Assembly (NCBI RefSeq): GCF_001039355.2
Contig: NW_019775485.1
Location: 283,471-347,470 of the forward strand
Direction of reading: 5' to 3'
Source: Lingula anatina
Lineage: Eukaryota > Brachiopoda > Lingulata > Lingulida > Lingulidae
DNA length: 64,000 bases
Below the pieces are notes generated by a model that made no database searches, was not told the DNA's origin, and worked only from the letters and a program-made list of their open reading frames with translations. Made by a program: the position numbers and the translations under genes. The stretch's first letter is position 1, and the number at the start of each line of letters is the position of its first letter. Below are positions 13,281 to 24,309 of the stretch, piece after piece.

Positions 13281-15204
13281 TCCTGTAAAAACATCAAAGA
13301 GAAATTTGTTCCCTTTTTCCGTCAAGTCACAAGTATTTTTTATCACAAAACTATAATTATAATTATCATGTCCTAAGTTTCTTTCAAACCATTCCTGAAC
13401 TTCACTAACCAGTTAAGAAGAAGTGCAGTTTTCTTCACTACTTTGTTTTTTCTATTTCTGCCTTATTAAAGCTTTACTTAATAGTTAAACTACATGATAT
13501 GAATGCGTCATAACACACTTTATCAGAGGCTAGATATAAAATTACAGGGAGATAAAACTTATCTCTAAAACCTAGTGCAGATGAGGTACTAGACAACAAT
13601 CAGATTAAATAATAAATATCTTTTCCATGGACACCAAGGTAATAGTACAAGTATTATTGAGATTAAATAATAGCTAAAACTGGGGTAAATTACTGCCATA
13701 GTTTATCAAATTTTATAAATTGGGTGATCTTTTATATTTGGGAATGAAACAGACATCCAAAAAGGTCTACATTCTTTAAAAATAACTTGTTTAATTCTAT
13801 TCAGAAAGCTGATCAATTTAATTTTATGAATTAAGCCATCATATATGTGATGTAACTGACAACCAGATATGTCACTCCATACCTCAATTGTATAGTTCAG
13901 AAAGTTTAAATTCCATGATTCAGTTTTGTTATTAACTCTCTCTAGAAGTCTGTTTGATAATGTACTGATGTGGGAGGCCACCTGTAGGAAGCTTTCTAGT
14001 AAATAAACTCTATTTTTAAGTAATTCATTAAAAAAAATAATTTCTATAAATCACTTATAAAAGAATAAATCCAATCTTGTGCTTGTGTATATTAGATAAA
14101 GAGAGAAAAAAGTTGTTAAATAGAGAGAGAGTTTGTACCAATCTCTGAAAGGTAAAATACAACAGCATGTTAAGATCTAATATCATTCTAAGACAATAGC
14201 ATTTGTATACAGAATGCGGTAAAATGGCACCTGTTCGAACTCTTTAATATTATTATACTTTTTCATATTAGAAAAATATGAGATATAAACATTAAAATAA
14301 AGGCCAGTCTGAGTATCAATGTCTGTGGTGGTAGTACCCTGTCCATGGAATATTTCCAATTAAGAGCAACAAATCCAGTAAAATTGAAAGTGGAACTGAA
14401 ACCTATATTTTCAGAAGGCATTTTACTGACCCAAAACATGACTAAGATCGCATTCACAACGAGTTGAGCCAGGCTTTACAAATCCTGGGGACTAAATATG
14501 GCGGTCGTACATGAAAGACAAAAACCACCTAATCTTTTAATAGTCTCTCCGCCTCTCACACGCCTCCCCACACGTCGTCCCTGCGGGGGGGCAGTCATTA
14601 AATCTCGGCTCCATTGGGACGACACATGTACGTCCGCCATATTTAGTCCCCAGGATTTGTAAAGCCTGGCTCAACTCGTTGTGAATGCGATCTTACTGTT
14701 CCATGGACTAAACCCTGTTACATAACATCGAAATATCCGTTCTCTATTATTATCTTTTTATCTCTTATGTTGTTTTACGGACTTTTACGTTTAACTTCGA
14801 TAAAAGACATTTATTAATATACTATATTTCTACACATATACTTTTTACGAATGAAGTAGGGAATTATTTAATCCATGAAAAGCACATATTTTTGTTCTTA
14901 GATATATTGTTACACCGAAATTGAACTAAAAACCACCAACAAAACGAACTGTGCAGATAAGTGCCCTTTGAATTATGGTGTGACAATGCTATCTATACAA
15001 ATGAAGAAAGATAACAGGGAGAGTGACCTAGACCTAAGTGAATAGGTGTATGTAAACTTCCCCTTTGCTCCATGTTGCAAAATGTCGATGATCGACGGTG
15101 TTAGCGACGACATAACTTGAAACTATCGAAATATGCTATAGGCCCAGAGGGTCAGAAAGTGAGGTTAAAGAATTGATACTAACACTTACTGTGTTTATTG
15201 ACAT
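2718..15204 (-). CDS. STARD3: StAR-related lipid transfer protein 3 (MLN64), complete 14-exon gene
   Basis: This late-endosomal cholesterol-binding protein tethers endosomes to the ER and moves sterol. Coding exons on the minus strand are 15190-15204, 9784-9872, 9209-9395, 8392-8478, 8133-8210, 7598-7651, 7033-7156, 6464-6589, 5609-5715, 4959-5126, 4312-4407, 3511-3695, 3205-3298 and 2718-2825. All introns are GT-AG, phases agree throughout, and the product is 505 aa (human about 445). Residues about 78-211 form the MENTAL domain: a TM1 with [16 protein letters not shown], then TM segments in exons 5 and 6, then [20 protein letters not shown]. Residues 244-251 (QYYSPYHT) resemble the phospho-FFAT motif and are followed by an acidic DSDDEEGS. 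The START domain covers about 290-505, with [24 protein letters not shown] and a C-terminal helix from [10 protein letters not shown]. The start is the ATG at 15204, in frame after an upstream TGA. An internal ATG at 9860 is an alternative. STARD3NL is excluded because START is present. Confidence 0.95.
3122..3143. repeat. (GA)n microsatellite in STARD3 intron 13
   Basis: Eleven or so perfect GA units, directly followed by a short (AT)n tract. Intronic. Confidence 0.95.
3446..3497. repeat. Poly(A) run in STARD3 intron 12
   Basis: About 52 consecutive A on the plus strand, a T run in the transcript. It begins only about 13 bases past the donor of the exon at 3511-3695. Its length is unreliable in an assembly. 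Confidence 0.95.
6745..7033. repeat. 97-bp tandem repeat, three copies, reaching the exon 7 donor
   Basis: Copies start at about 6745, 6842 and 6939, each with catgctatgaa, then acaaaatat and cagcaaacaa, then gaatcaact and aggtcac. The period is 97 bases. The third copy runs into the 5' splice site of STARD3 exon 7 (GAG|GTTCGTGACC on the minus strand), so the donor flank belongs to the repeat. Confidence 0.85.
7170..7345. repeat. Degenerate tandem repeat of about 45-50 bp
   Basis: About four copies of a unit containing aagtaatgaaaaattt followed by ata/tta aaaaatcat in STARD3 intron 6. It begins in the acceptor flank of exon 7. Copies differ by small indels. Confidence 0.7.
7437..7510 (-). 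pseudogene. Decayed duplicate of the 5' end of STARD3 exon 7
   Basis: The stretch ctggctaggtcctcattaaa, followed by cttgaacagacataatagg, mirrors the real exon 7 acceptor side at about 7137-7185. On the minus strand it reads TTCAAG then TTTAATGAGGACCTAGCCAG, a likely relic of the FDEDLAS start of exon 7. Homology ends soon after, so it is not a usable exon. Confidence 0.6.
8285..8327. repeat. (AAAT)n microsatellite
   Basis: Tandem aaat/taaa units in STARD3 intron 4, between exons 5 and 4. Confidence 0.9.
8710..8882. mobile_element. hAT-like MITE (173 bp)
   Basis: The left end is CAGGGGCAGATTAAGAC. The right end, reverse complemented, is CAGGGGCGGATCCAGA. CAGGGGCGGATCCAG-type termini are common on hAT elements of invertebrates. 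Five bases TACTA are repeated directly on both sides (8705-8709 and 8883-8887), whereas hAT target duplications are usually 8 bp, so the class is tentative. Internally gaccgtcttc and gaagacggtc form a small hairpin. No ORF of its own. It lies in STARD3 intron 3. Confidence 0.65.
8952..9172. repeat. Dispersed repeat of the tttacctccgccaaggagg type
   Basis: It starts tttacctccgccaaggaggt and runs through a stretch with aactcaaaaagttatggacc and gatgaaattttcagg. It then passes gttttggtggtgatcc and ends ctgccttggcagaggtctgcg. From memory, copies of this unit are scattered through many marine invertebrate genomes. The two ends carry related cc(a/t)aggagg and ccttggcag hairpins. It lies in STARD3 intron 3, just right of the hAT-like MITE. 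Confidence 0.7.
9562..9747. repeat. Two (CA)n microsatellites
   Basis: Perfect CA runs at about 9562-9613 and 9696-9747, separated by CT-rich sequence, in STARD3 intron 2 between exons 3 and 2. Confidence 0.95.
12011..12079. repeat. (GT)n(TA)n microsatellite
   Basis: A short GT run followed by about 28 TA units, in STARD3 intron 1. Confidence 0.95.
12764..12966. mobile_element. MITE copy 1 (about 205 bp)
   Basis: The termini are inverted repeats: left attcccatagattttagatc, right (reverse complement) atttccatagattagatc. The body is about 90 percent identical by eye to the copy at 24510-24708, including gtctcactagatta, ccgcctactacaagct and gcgtgaacccccagggagtt. No ORF, so non-autonomous. Located in STARD3 intron 1. 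Confidence 0.85.
13229..13280. repeat. (AAT)n microsatellite
   Basis: About 17 trinucleotide units in STARD3 intron 1. Confidence 0.95.
14443..14695. mobile_element. Near-perfect palindromic MITE (253 bp)
   Basis: The arms of about 71 bases start taagatcgcattcacaac and contain gccaggctttacaaatcc and ggggactaaatatggcgg. I see one mismatch between the arms (ggtc against ggac near the inner end). The inner part is GC-rich with ctgcggggggg. The arm identity suggests a young insertion. It lies in STARD3 intron 1, about 500 bases from the first exon. Confidence 0.9.
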
Positions 15205-15480
15205 TTTTCAGAACGCCTGACATCTCCCTGTGAATGGAACTGGGCAGAAATAAACATATACATGTATTTATAGTAGGAAGTCTGAGAAGCAGGAGGTCGC
15301 CATGTTTCAATCGCCTGACTGACCTTTGGCATGGGAGATAAGTGGCCGTCGATGTTATCGTCGCACCTGCTGCAATGCGAGCACTCGGACCTACTCGGAT
15401 GTTACCCTCTTGCCCTTGTGTTTCCCGCAAGCGAACACGCCCTTTCAAATTTTATCTTCTTAAAAAGTTAAAATGTTATT
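15190..15480 (-). other. STARD3: STARD3 first exon (5' UTR plus first five codons)
   Basis: The donor CA|GTAAGTG at 15190/15189 joins in frame to the exon starting at 9872. The joined reading begins ATG TCA ATA AAC ACA and runs into GCA TCT GGA GAT ATG. A TGA lies two codons upstream of the first ATG, so the rest of the exon is probably untranslated. The upper boundary, and so the transcription start, is not visible; 15480 is a guess based on where the sequence turns AT-rich. A longer reading frame in another phase crosses the exon, but it would enter exon 2 out of frame with the STARD3 protein. Confidence 0.6.
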
Positions 15481-16791
15481 ATTGTTATATACCGTTATTA
15501 TTATAATATACCGTAGCTCTGGTGACGAGACGACGAAGAAAAGCAAACTAACGGGTGAGTTGAAGCCCACTGTCAAACATTGATCAGCAAATCAACTGTT
15601 AAAAAATATTCTCAGAATTTCCACATGCCGAACACAGAAAAACATTCATTAACATTTCTGTTATTATTAAAAACTTCCAATTAAAGTACTACTGACCAGA
15701 AAAAAGCCGGATTTACAATTGGAAGCAAATCTCGTTCAATAATGCACACAATAAGCAATCTCGCCTCACACAACGCGTCACAATAATGTGTATTTTAACG
15801 CGTTTTACAATGTGTGAGTTATTTAAAGCGATGCTAACTAACATGTAGAGGAAGAAAGTTTCGTCACAGATAACGAGCAGGCATTTTATTTTTTATCATA
15901 TTTATTTATTCATACTGTATATATAAAGGCGTAAATGGCTGTTATGGAATATCAATCACCAAAATCACTTAAATATACATACAGGGGTTCAACAATATAT
16001 TTTTGACAAACATTTAAGGCATCTGCTATTGCACAGTTTATGTATAATATCATCTTTACCACATACTAACGTATATAAGATCGGAGAATCCTCACCAATG
16101 GGAAATATTGGGATAGGTAGTACCGGTAATTTGAAACGACACGGCATGTTCTGTTTTTGCTTTTATGTGAATTTGACCTGCCTTAACAGAAATTATGATC
16201 ATGTAAGGCCAGGAATTAAGATAGTAAGTGATCTTGATGGTGGTAAACATTGATGAGGTTTTTTTCTGATGGGGTTGAACAAATTTTTTGTGTTGAATAT
16301 CACAAAAGCCTACATGGCAAATTTCTATGTCAACATTAGTTTTTTTCTTAAAAATTACTAATTCACTGATTTTTGCAACTATGAAAAAGTGTGACCTTCC
16401 TAGTACTAACCGTCTTTATTTAACAACATTAATACAAAAAATAGATCAACAAATTACCACATAAAAAAGTGCACATACATTTATGTCAGCCTCTAAGGTA
16501 CTACATCAAATCAGGAATTTAACAACATCGTTTAAAACATCTCCAAAAAGACCTATGCCAACCTTTGTAGACTGCCGTCCGGTTTCAAGCACCGTTAAAT
16601 CATCATGTCTATATCTTGAATTTTACAGTTTGGCCATTTTAGGGTTGATATGACAACAGCATTTACGGAATACCTTTAACTTTAGTTCTTAACGAGGGAA
16701 AATAAGCCTGTAAGTCAAGTTTAACAGCGGCATGATCCTTGAGAGAGATAGAGAGAGAGAGAGAGAGGGTGAGCGGGACAGCAAGATAGGT
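15481..16791. other. Intergenic: STARD3 promoter side and receptor-gene 3' side
   Basis: No gene seen. STARD3 transcription must start near the left end. The receptor gene ends from the right; an AATAAA on the minus strand at 16415-16420 is a candidate poly(A) signal about 375 bases past its stop. A (GA)n tract sits at 16741-16768. Confidence 0.5.
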
Positions 16792-19375
16792 TTAGTTGGT
16801 TGTGTTGGTGGTGGGTTTGGTGGATTTGGACAAAACAAAACCGGAGAAAAACCCTTCAACTTTTTCTTTGAACATCTGACGGAATCGAGAACCGCAAAAC
16901 AAGATGACGGGCAAACATGTGCTAGTGTGGATCAGAAAACTTATTCTAGAGACTGCTTCAAAAGTGCTGATGATATCAAGTGATTCGTTCACAATGTCAT
17001 ATGTCAGGAATGACTGCAACATCATACACACACACTGAGGCCCACAGAGGATAATAAACAACACCGATACTCCAACTAAAGAAACGGTGCTGGCGATCTC
17101 CTTGTTCGGGGTCTGGAAAGCGGCCTGGCTTGTGGTAAGGCTCTTGCGTTTTCTCACCTGTGACCATATTCGGTGTATTATCTTGGAATTCATCATCAAA
17201 ATACCGAAGAAAAGCAGGCAGTAAGCTGACGTGTGGGCAGTGAAGTAAATTCTGTACGCTGTGATGAATTCCACGTTGGACAGGTTGTTGGTAGGGCACG
17301 AGGTGTCCTCGCGGATGTGACGGTGAACAGCCAAGTACGCAGAACAACACACAAGGAATAGCAATGAACCGATGATTACCTGTGGAAAGAAAAAGTGGTT
17401 TATTCCACTAAAAAAGTGAACATGTGCGTAACGTCGGTGCCGCATACCTGTAATATTTGCATAATTTAGACTTGTACCATCATTTTTCCTGTTTTGTTTT
17501 GTTTAGTATATATAATGTGGAAAGAAATCAACAGTTGTTAAATAGTCACGCGAAGCAGTTATGCAAAAAAAAAAAAAAAAATGTGTGCGTCATTTAAGTA
17601 ACTTAATTGTTCTCATGCCTGCTCATAAAACTTATTTGGCATCTAAAAAGACGAAATTAGCAGTTAGAACACTTTTCTTTCCGTGACCGTGCATGATTTT
17701 GTGCAGCTCGCAGTTTGGCACTTTTAGTAGCCCAGCTTATCTAAGCTATTACCTCATAATAACAAACAGTCAAGAACTTAAATTTATACGAAATGTAAAA
17801 TGCAAGAACAAAATATAAATTATGAGAAAAAATTAATTGCTAAATAAATAAATAAATTAATAAAACATCAACAAACAAAAAATGAATGAAGTCTGCAGTT
17901 TTGATTAAGAATGCAATAGTGTTACTTACACCTTTTAACATTGCAGTGGGTGTTTGTTTCTTTAAAGGGAAGCAAACGACAATGAATCGGTTGACGGTAA
18001 TGAAGAAGATCGTGAAGACGCACCAGTCGTACGTAAATGTATACCCCAATTCCGTCAACGTGCATACCCAATCAGGAAAAACGTTCGTGTAGAAATAGAT
18101 GTCAGATGCATGTACAATTAAGAAGATACTGCAAGTCAACTCCATAACTAGACGACATATGCTAACCGTGGCGTACGTGATAAAGAGGAACAATGCCGAT
18201 TCGGAAAAGAAAGATTTTCCTCCGCGATGTAAAATAGAGACGAGGATCCCATCAAAGATTATGCCTATAGGACACATCGCTACCGATACATACGCCAAAG
18301 ATATGCTGAAACTTTGGTGTTCTTCAAATGTCCCTATAGGTAAAACTGCTGAGACGCATTTCAGCCCGTCCTCCACGATATCGGCTGACAAAATTTCTGC
18401 GCCGTCTGGCAGGAGGTCTGCACAAGCCGTGCTAACGAGAGCTTTTGGCTCCAACAACGTGAAATTGGCCACGTGGTGACTGAGTGGACACAATAACCTA
18501 TGTTTGGTGAGTTTTTCTTCATATGACAAACAGACGTAGGCTTGGGGCAGAGACAGGGAGCCGTTTAATTTGCTACATTCTTCCTCTGATATATCCAGCA
18601 TAAACTCAGCCACGAAGTCTGACGGAGAAAGTTCGGTCAAACCACAAGGACCGTCATAAGTGGAGGGAGAAAACATAGGGTTTCCAAGGATCACGTCATT
18701 TTCAGGTCGTCTTTTAACTAGACATAAGTAATAGCGTACACCATAGTTCTCGTTGAGTACATTGTTCACTATCTGTTCGGATTCCTTCCTGCTTGTGCCG
18801 GCAAGAGTGAGTGAATTTTCTGCTTCGTTATGTCCCCTCTTTGAAAATGCGCGGAAACAAAAGGCTCTGCTGCCCGTTAAACCCGAGTCAGATGCGTTTC
18901 CCACTGTACCGGTAGTGTTCACACTCATCGGGCTGTGAACGGTGATTCCGTTAGCTTCATCGACGATTTGCCTTGTCAAGGAGAGACCGTCCAAAATGAG
19001 CACGTCTAGCTTCCTTTTCAATTCAATGAACGTAATTTCATTCCTGTTGCTCTCGTCTATGAATGTGCGGCACTGGGTCGTGTTCACCCCGATGATAAAA
19101 ATGTGATAAGACATCGGGGATTCTTGGTAAAAATTGAACACTGCGAATTGGCATTTTTGAACCACTAAACTAAACAGCGTTTGTTGAGACACGTCTGTGC
19201 GTATCCCGAGAGTGGACATGATTTGATCGAAACGTTCGCCAGAGAAGTTAAAATGACAATTGGACAAGGCGTCAATACTGCCAGCCAGTTCGCCGGTAGG
19301 GGCGCCATCATACAGGGACGTAAGCTGGTACCGCGAAAAGCGCACGAGACAAAAAGGGATGAGATAAAACAGCAT
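16792..19375 (-). CDS. Divergent seven-helix receptor with long ectodomain, two exons
   Basis: Exon 1 is 17930-19375 (482 aa) and exon 2 is 16792-17379 (195 aa). The phase-0 intron (GGT|GTAAGT, CCACAG|GTAATC) joins them to about 677 aa. Residues 1-355 are a Cys-rich ectodomain with N-glycosylation sites (NFS 43, NTT 98, NAS 160, NGS 271, NFT 304) and a hydrophobic start that may be a signal peptide. TM1 is about 358-382 and TM2 about 394-421. TM3 is about 439-470, ending NRFIVVCFP in place of DRY. The intron falls before TM4 (VIIGSLLFLVCCSAYLAV). TM6 has FIILCGPQ, and TM7 ends TSTCLPVILFCGSRFRQMFK, a worn NPxxY-helix 8. It is most like the rhodopsin class but lacks its exact signatures. The ligand is unknown. 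The ectodomain matches no family I can name. Confidence 0.85.
17562..17581. repeat. Poly(A) run in receptor intron
   Basis: A homopolymer of about 18 A in the 550-base intron between the two receptor exons. Nothing else is recognised there. Confidence 0.8.
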
Positions 19376-22300
19376 TTTGGTAGTGCGGTACAGATCGTGA
19401 GTTCTTTGAAGACTTTAAATATTCTGCAGATATTGTCCAGCTTACCCGGCAGATGTTTTTGCCTTTGCTAGACACTTTGGCCTGTCTACTGAAAGCAATA
19501 ATTGCAATACTTCTTTCCTCACAGAAAAAAGTTAATGGACAGTTTCTTTCTTTTCATTCCACATATGGTGAACTTTTCTTTAGGTCACTACTCTTTTGAT
19601 CTCTTCCCAAAACGATCTCCGACTTGCTCTATGACAGATTTTTGACGGAAAGGCCGCTTAAGTAGAAGGCGGAGGCAGCGTGTGAGATATGGTTTCGTCA
19701 TTGAGATAATGAAAACGCAATGTTGGGATGGCGTAATGGAATTTTATACCTCAAGTAACCCGTGCTTAGCACATTTGCAAGTTGCTCGTGTTGCTTCATT
19801 TTCGCCATCATCTAGACCACTATCGCCTCTGAAAGATTGAGGGTTGAAGTTTTGTCTTTTTTTTTCGCTTTTCCACTGCTTGCCCGTTTCAGCTTATCAC
19901 ATATTGAAATACTGTATCCAAATGTTTCTTGATTTTTTAAATTTCAGAACAACATTTATTGTTATTAATCAACAAAACCAGCTTCTCCTCCAAAAGGGAG
20001 CACGCACGCACGCAGAATTTTGAAATTTGCAAGCATTACAGTTCTTGACAAAATATACCAAGTATTTACCAAAATTCTTAAAGAACACAAGCCTAGGTAT
20101 GCGTTATGGTTCTGGTGCTTGTTCTAGCGTACTGGTGCTTGTCCAGTTTCAAGTCTACTTTTCTACTAGTATTTTATATAAAATCTTACGATCACACAGA
20201 AACATTATTAAACAGAAATCGACATTTTTGAAAAAAAAAAAATTACGCACAAGGGCGTCCATGGATACGCCTGCTGGCGTCCTTCAACTGTTGAAAGCTC
20301 GTGAACCCGATTTTCGATAATTTTGGTAAGTTTTAGTAAATTTTGCTAGGTAAATAATGACAAAGCCATGAAGCCATGAAGAAATGATTCGAGCCATACA
20401 ATGAGCATTACACGTTTGGTAAGCAAATCCTTGAAATTCCTGGAGATTTTAACACTTTCAGTCCCCCTTTAAATGTCGCCAAAGTACTATATATTGTATC
20501 CAAAATCATGGATATACGATACAAAAACACGTTTTAGAGTTGTAAATTTCTTGTTTTTTTAGTTTCTCTCATAATGGCGATGAAGACTGGTGAATATGTC
20601 TAGGAACGAAAGAAAATACATTACCCCCCCCCCCCAAAAAAAAAAAAAAGAAAGAAAAAAAGACGAGTTAAACAATAGATCCTCTCAACAGGTTAAAGTA
20701 AGGTACCAGTACATTTGCAACTTGGTGATGAAGGAAAAAATGTGGAAATTTGATAACAAATTCACTTGACAAGGTCTACCGCGCATAGTGTACATTTTAT
20801 AGATATGACTACATAGCATGCACCATTATGCAGTTGGCGTGCCAGTAATGCCTATTGCACACAACCACTTATAAGAATTGAAAAATATTTACTTGAACGG
20901 ATGCATCAGTAACTGCAAAATGATTTGGCGTGTTTGATTAATATACCATTGCTTAAAGCCTAGCCAAAGTAACTTGACCGGAATAAATAGCCATTTACGA
21001 AATGAATCTTTTACAGTTTCGTGAACGCTTGCGATGGAAATGCGCAACTATTCCGTGCAGAAAAAGACCGTCACGAAAGCTCAGGTGCAGTGTGAACCAC
21101 TTTTTTTCTTTTTTCGAATGTTTATTGTTTGTTCTTGCTTTCACGTTTCTTTAAATAGAATAAATAAAATCATGCTTTGTTTTCCCTCAACACACAATGG
21201 TACAAAACAATAGTGGCTAACAAACTCTCGACATTTTCAACTTACATTGTGAAATAGCGTGATCTCGTCACTTGTACGTGACGTTCCTTTCCCCTGCGTT
21301 TTATACAATCAATAACGATTTAACGTTCATAAACAATCGTGGTATGCAAATCAATAACAAGCTTAGAAGACAGGAGTATCTTTCCTTCACTTAATTATAT
21401 ACAAATCTGATACTTACTAGATTCTCTGACTTCGAAGACAAAGCACACTGGCGAAGTCGGATTGGGGGGGGGGGGGGGGGGNNNNNNNNNNNNNNNNNNN
21501 NNNNNNNNNNNNNNNNNNNNNNNNNNNNNNNNNNNNNNNNNNNNNNNNNNNNNNNNNNNNNNNNNNNNNNNNNNNNNNNNNNNNNNNNNNNNNNNNNNNN
21601 NNNNNNNNNNNNNNNNNNNNNNNNNNNNNNNNNNNNNNNNNNNNTGGGGGGGGTGGCGAGTAGGAACATGGAATTTCTGGGCCTCACTTAATACACAAAT
21701 ACAAAACATTTTATCTTGTTCCTGTTTTAATACTTTATTTCTTTCTTTCTTTTCCCTTTATTATTATTATTATTTTATTATTATTATTATTATTTTTTGC
21801 TGTGACCTCTTGATCTGCCAATAATTTGGTACACACGGGAAATAGTTCTTAATGATATATCGAGAACTACAAGAAACACTGTCCTGATTAATCTGTTTAC
21901 AGAGTATGTGTTTTATAATCGCTTGGGTAAATGAAATTGCATGAGAGGATATATTAAAAATCGTTCACTAACTACCGGGGGTATACAGACAAACGGCGAA
22001 ATAGACAAACCATCGACGATGAAATCATAACTTCTCGTTGGTGGAGGAAATAATAAATTCGCGAACAATTGTCACAAACGCGAACTCTAGTACATTATTA
22101 TTGAAATAACACTTGAAACACGTGCGGAAAAAGCAGTTCAACCGTAAACTCATGTGAAAATAGCAGTATGAGACAGGTAAGGGGTGTGTCATTCAACTGG
22201 CAACCCGTGGACAGTGAATCGCAATTAGAAGATCCGATAAGATGGACCGTCCCAAAATAGAACGCTTCACTTTGATTTAAAACATGACCTACTTACGTTA

Positions 22301-23173
22301 ATTTTTAACTACAGTATAAAGAGAGGAGCGCGGATCTTATCAATAACATAAATAATTATGACCCAGAAGGGGCGGATCCAGGATTATTTGAAGGGGGGTC
22401 CGGAAGCAGACCATCGCCCTCTTGGTGAAGGGTTCGGGGCCTGCGGAAGGGCCCCGAAAATTTTTTGGTGTTTTAGAGAGCAAACCAGCTCTTAATTTCA
22501 AACTTTCACTGTCACGATTAAAAGCCACCCAGTCCCTATACAGGCAAGCCTCCCCTTCAAGAGAGAGGAAGAACAATGAAAAACTAACCACTCAAATTCT
22601 GGGTTTATATCCTATAATAGTAACTTTCTCAATGGTTTTGGTTAAGTTCTGTATCTTGGTGATCAAGAGAAAATTGTTGAAATTTCCAGGATATATTAAG
22701 TGTGGTATCGCTAATGGTACACATATACCGCTCATGGTGTGCCGTTATGAAAGTACCTTCGTCAGCAAATTGCCGTACTGGTAAAACAAAAGCAATCGGT
22801 CCCTACATGCTGTACGATATACGTAGCAGTACAAATTGTTAAATTGACCACAGCTGCTGTAGGTTGTCCTTCTGGGCATTAGCAGAAAATTCCAGATACA
22901 TTACATACCGGTATACTCAGTACAAATAAATAAATAAATAAATAAACCCATGCCCCTTAGCGCGGCTTATGGTTACCCTCAACTACACGGTAGGGCCGCA
23001 GAATTAATTATGTGCACTTTTCCGCACAGCATATTTAATTGTCATGATTTGTCCGAGACATTCACCTACTACTAGTATATCTGTGCATGTCAAAATCAAT
23101 TCTGTTGAGGGTATAGCTTATGGTTCATTTTGATATATATATGACTGAGCACTATGATGCAGTGGGTGTACAT
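19376..23173. other. Intergenic region with assembly gap
   Basis: No convincing gene. The receptor promoter should lie just right of 19375. A C/A homopolymer run lies at 20624-20649. A gap lies at 21482-21644. A fragment beginning aaggggcggatccagg at about 22370 resembles a hAT-type terminus, but no second end was found. The right end belongs to the duplicated 3CxxC segment, whose similarity to about 27150 onward begins near 22850. Confidence 0.5.
21482..21644. other. Assembly gap (Ns) flanked by G runs
   Basis: 163 Ns, with a G run on the left and tggggggg on the right. Sequencing probably failed in a G-homopolymer or G-rich repeat. Readings of poly-Pro or poly-Gly across it are meaningless. 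Confidence 0.99.
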
Positions 23174-24260
23174 TTAGTGCCTGATACAGCACTGTCGCGA
23201 GTCTTCCTGACAGTCTCCCCAGTGACATTTCTCACAGTTGACGTGGTCGTGGTTTTTAAGTCGTCTGGCAGCATTACCTGGGGCTCGTCCTGGCAACTGC
23301 CCGTCATACTCCACCAGGTCTTCATATCTTAAATACAAATTATTTTATAATAAGCACAGATCGTGATCTAATGTCCGTGAAACTGAAGTGTGACAAGTGA
23401 GATTTCTTACTGATTAACGATCAATGACGTCGTCACAAAAATTACATTGGCCGATTACGTCATATCTGTTTTTGACCAATCAGAGAAAAGGCAGCATCTC
23501 ATCAATAATATATGTTTAAATATATGAATAAACAGACAAGATAAGATGATGACCTTTCCCAACTCAGACCTTGAAACAATATCCCCCACCCCCAAATAAA
23601 AATACCTATGGTCGACATTTCTGCAATGAGGAGGCATACTGTAGATAGCGGGGTCAATGTTAGCTTGACCCGTAGTTTGAACTAGATTTAGTTTAATCAA
23701 AATGGTATAAAACGTCGAACGTAAAACGTAAAAGGTGCAGAGACGGGTCGAGCAGTGATTCGTAACTTGGGGTGGGGGTTTCTCGGGGAAATATCAATTT
23801 GGCATGAAAATCTCGAATAGAAAACATCTGATATTAAAAATTAACAAATAGATATACCCTGTACTGGGTAAAATGATAAATCATAAGTGAAAGAGAAAGC
23901 ATCAAAAGCAGCATCAGAAACAACAACAAGAACAATAACAGAATGATAAATAATAAATAAATAACGCTGAAAAATCACCTGTCTAGAACTAAGTCTATCA
24001 TATCCTCCAGATCACTGCTGGAAAAGCTGGGAACAGCCTCGCCACCACAGATTTTATGCCTTTGTTCCCACCTTACAGGATTGGAAAGAAAAATAGCTAG
24101 TAAAATAGAGAAGTTATAATAATGGAGCACGACATTATATTTACGGATATATTATTATATCATTATTTCAATAATGGAATGCACGGGCTTAATGGAAAAG
24201 TATTAATATCGGTAAAGTACTAACTTGGTCAAGTGTTAGCTGAATATCTATATATAACGT

Positions 24261-24309
<49 letters not shown>

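Noticed and set aside
15179-15448. 89-codon frame overlapping the STARD3 first exon
   Set aside because: It would splice out of frame with the STARD3 protein; the correct frame starts at the ATG at 15204 just after an in-frame TGA.
18099-18479. 126-codon plus-strand frame
   Set aside because: Antisense to the receptor ectodomain exon; no domain and no splice support.
21391-21824. Frames crossing the N gap
   Set aside because: Made only of unknown bases and G/C homopolymers.
22422-22784. 120-codon plus-strand frame
   Set aside because: Begins in a sequence resembling a transposon end (ggggcggatccagg); no recognisable motif or exon signals.
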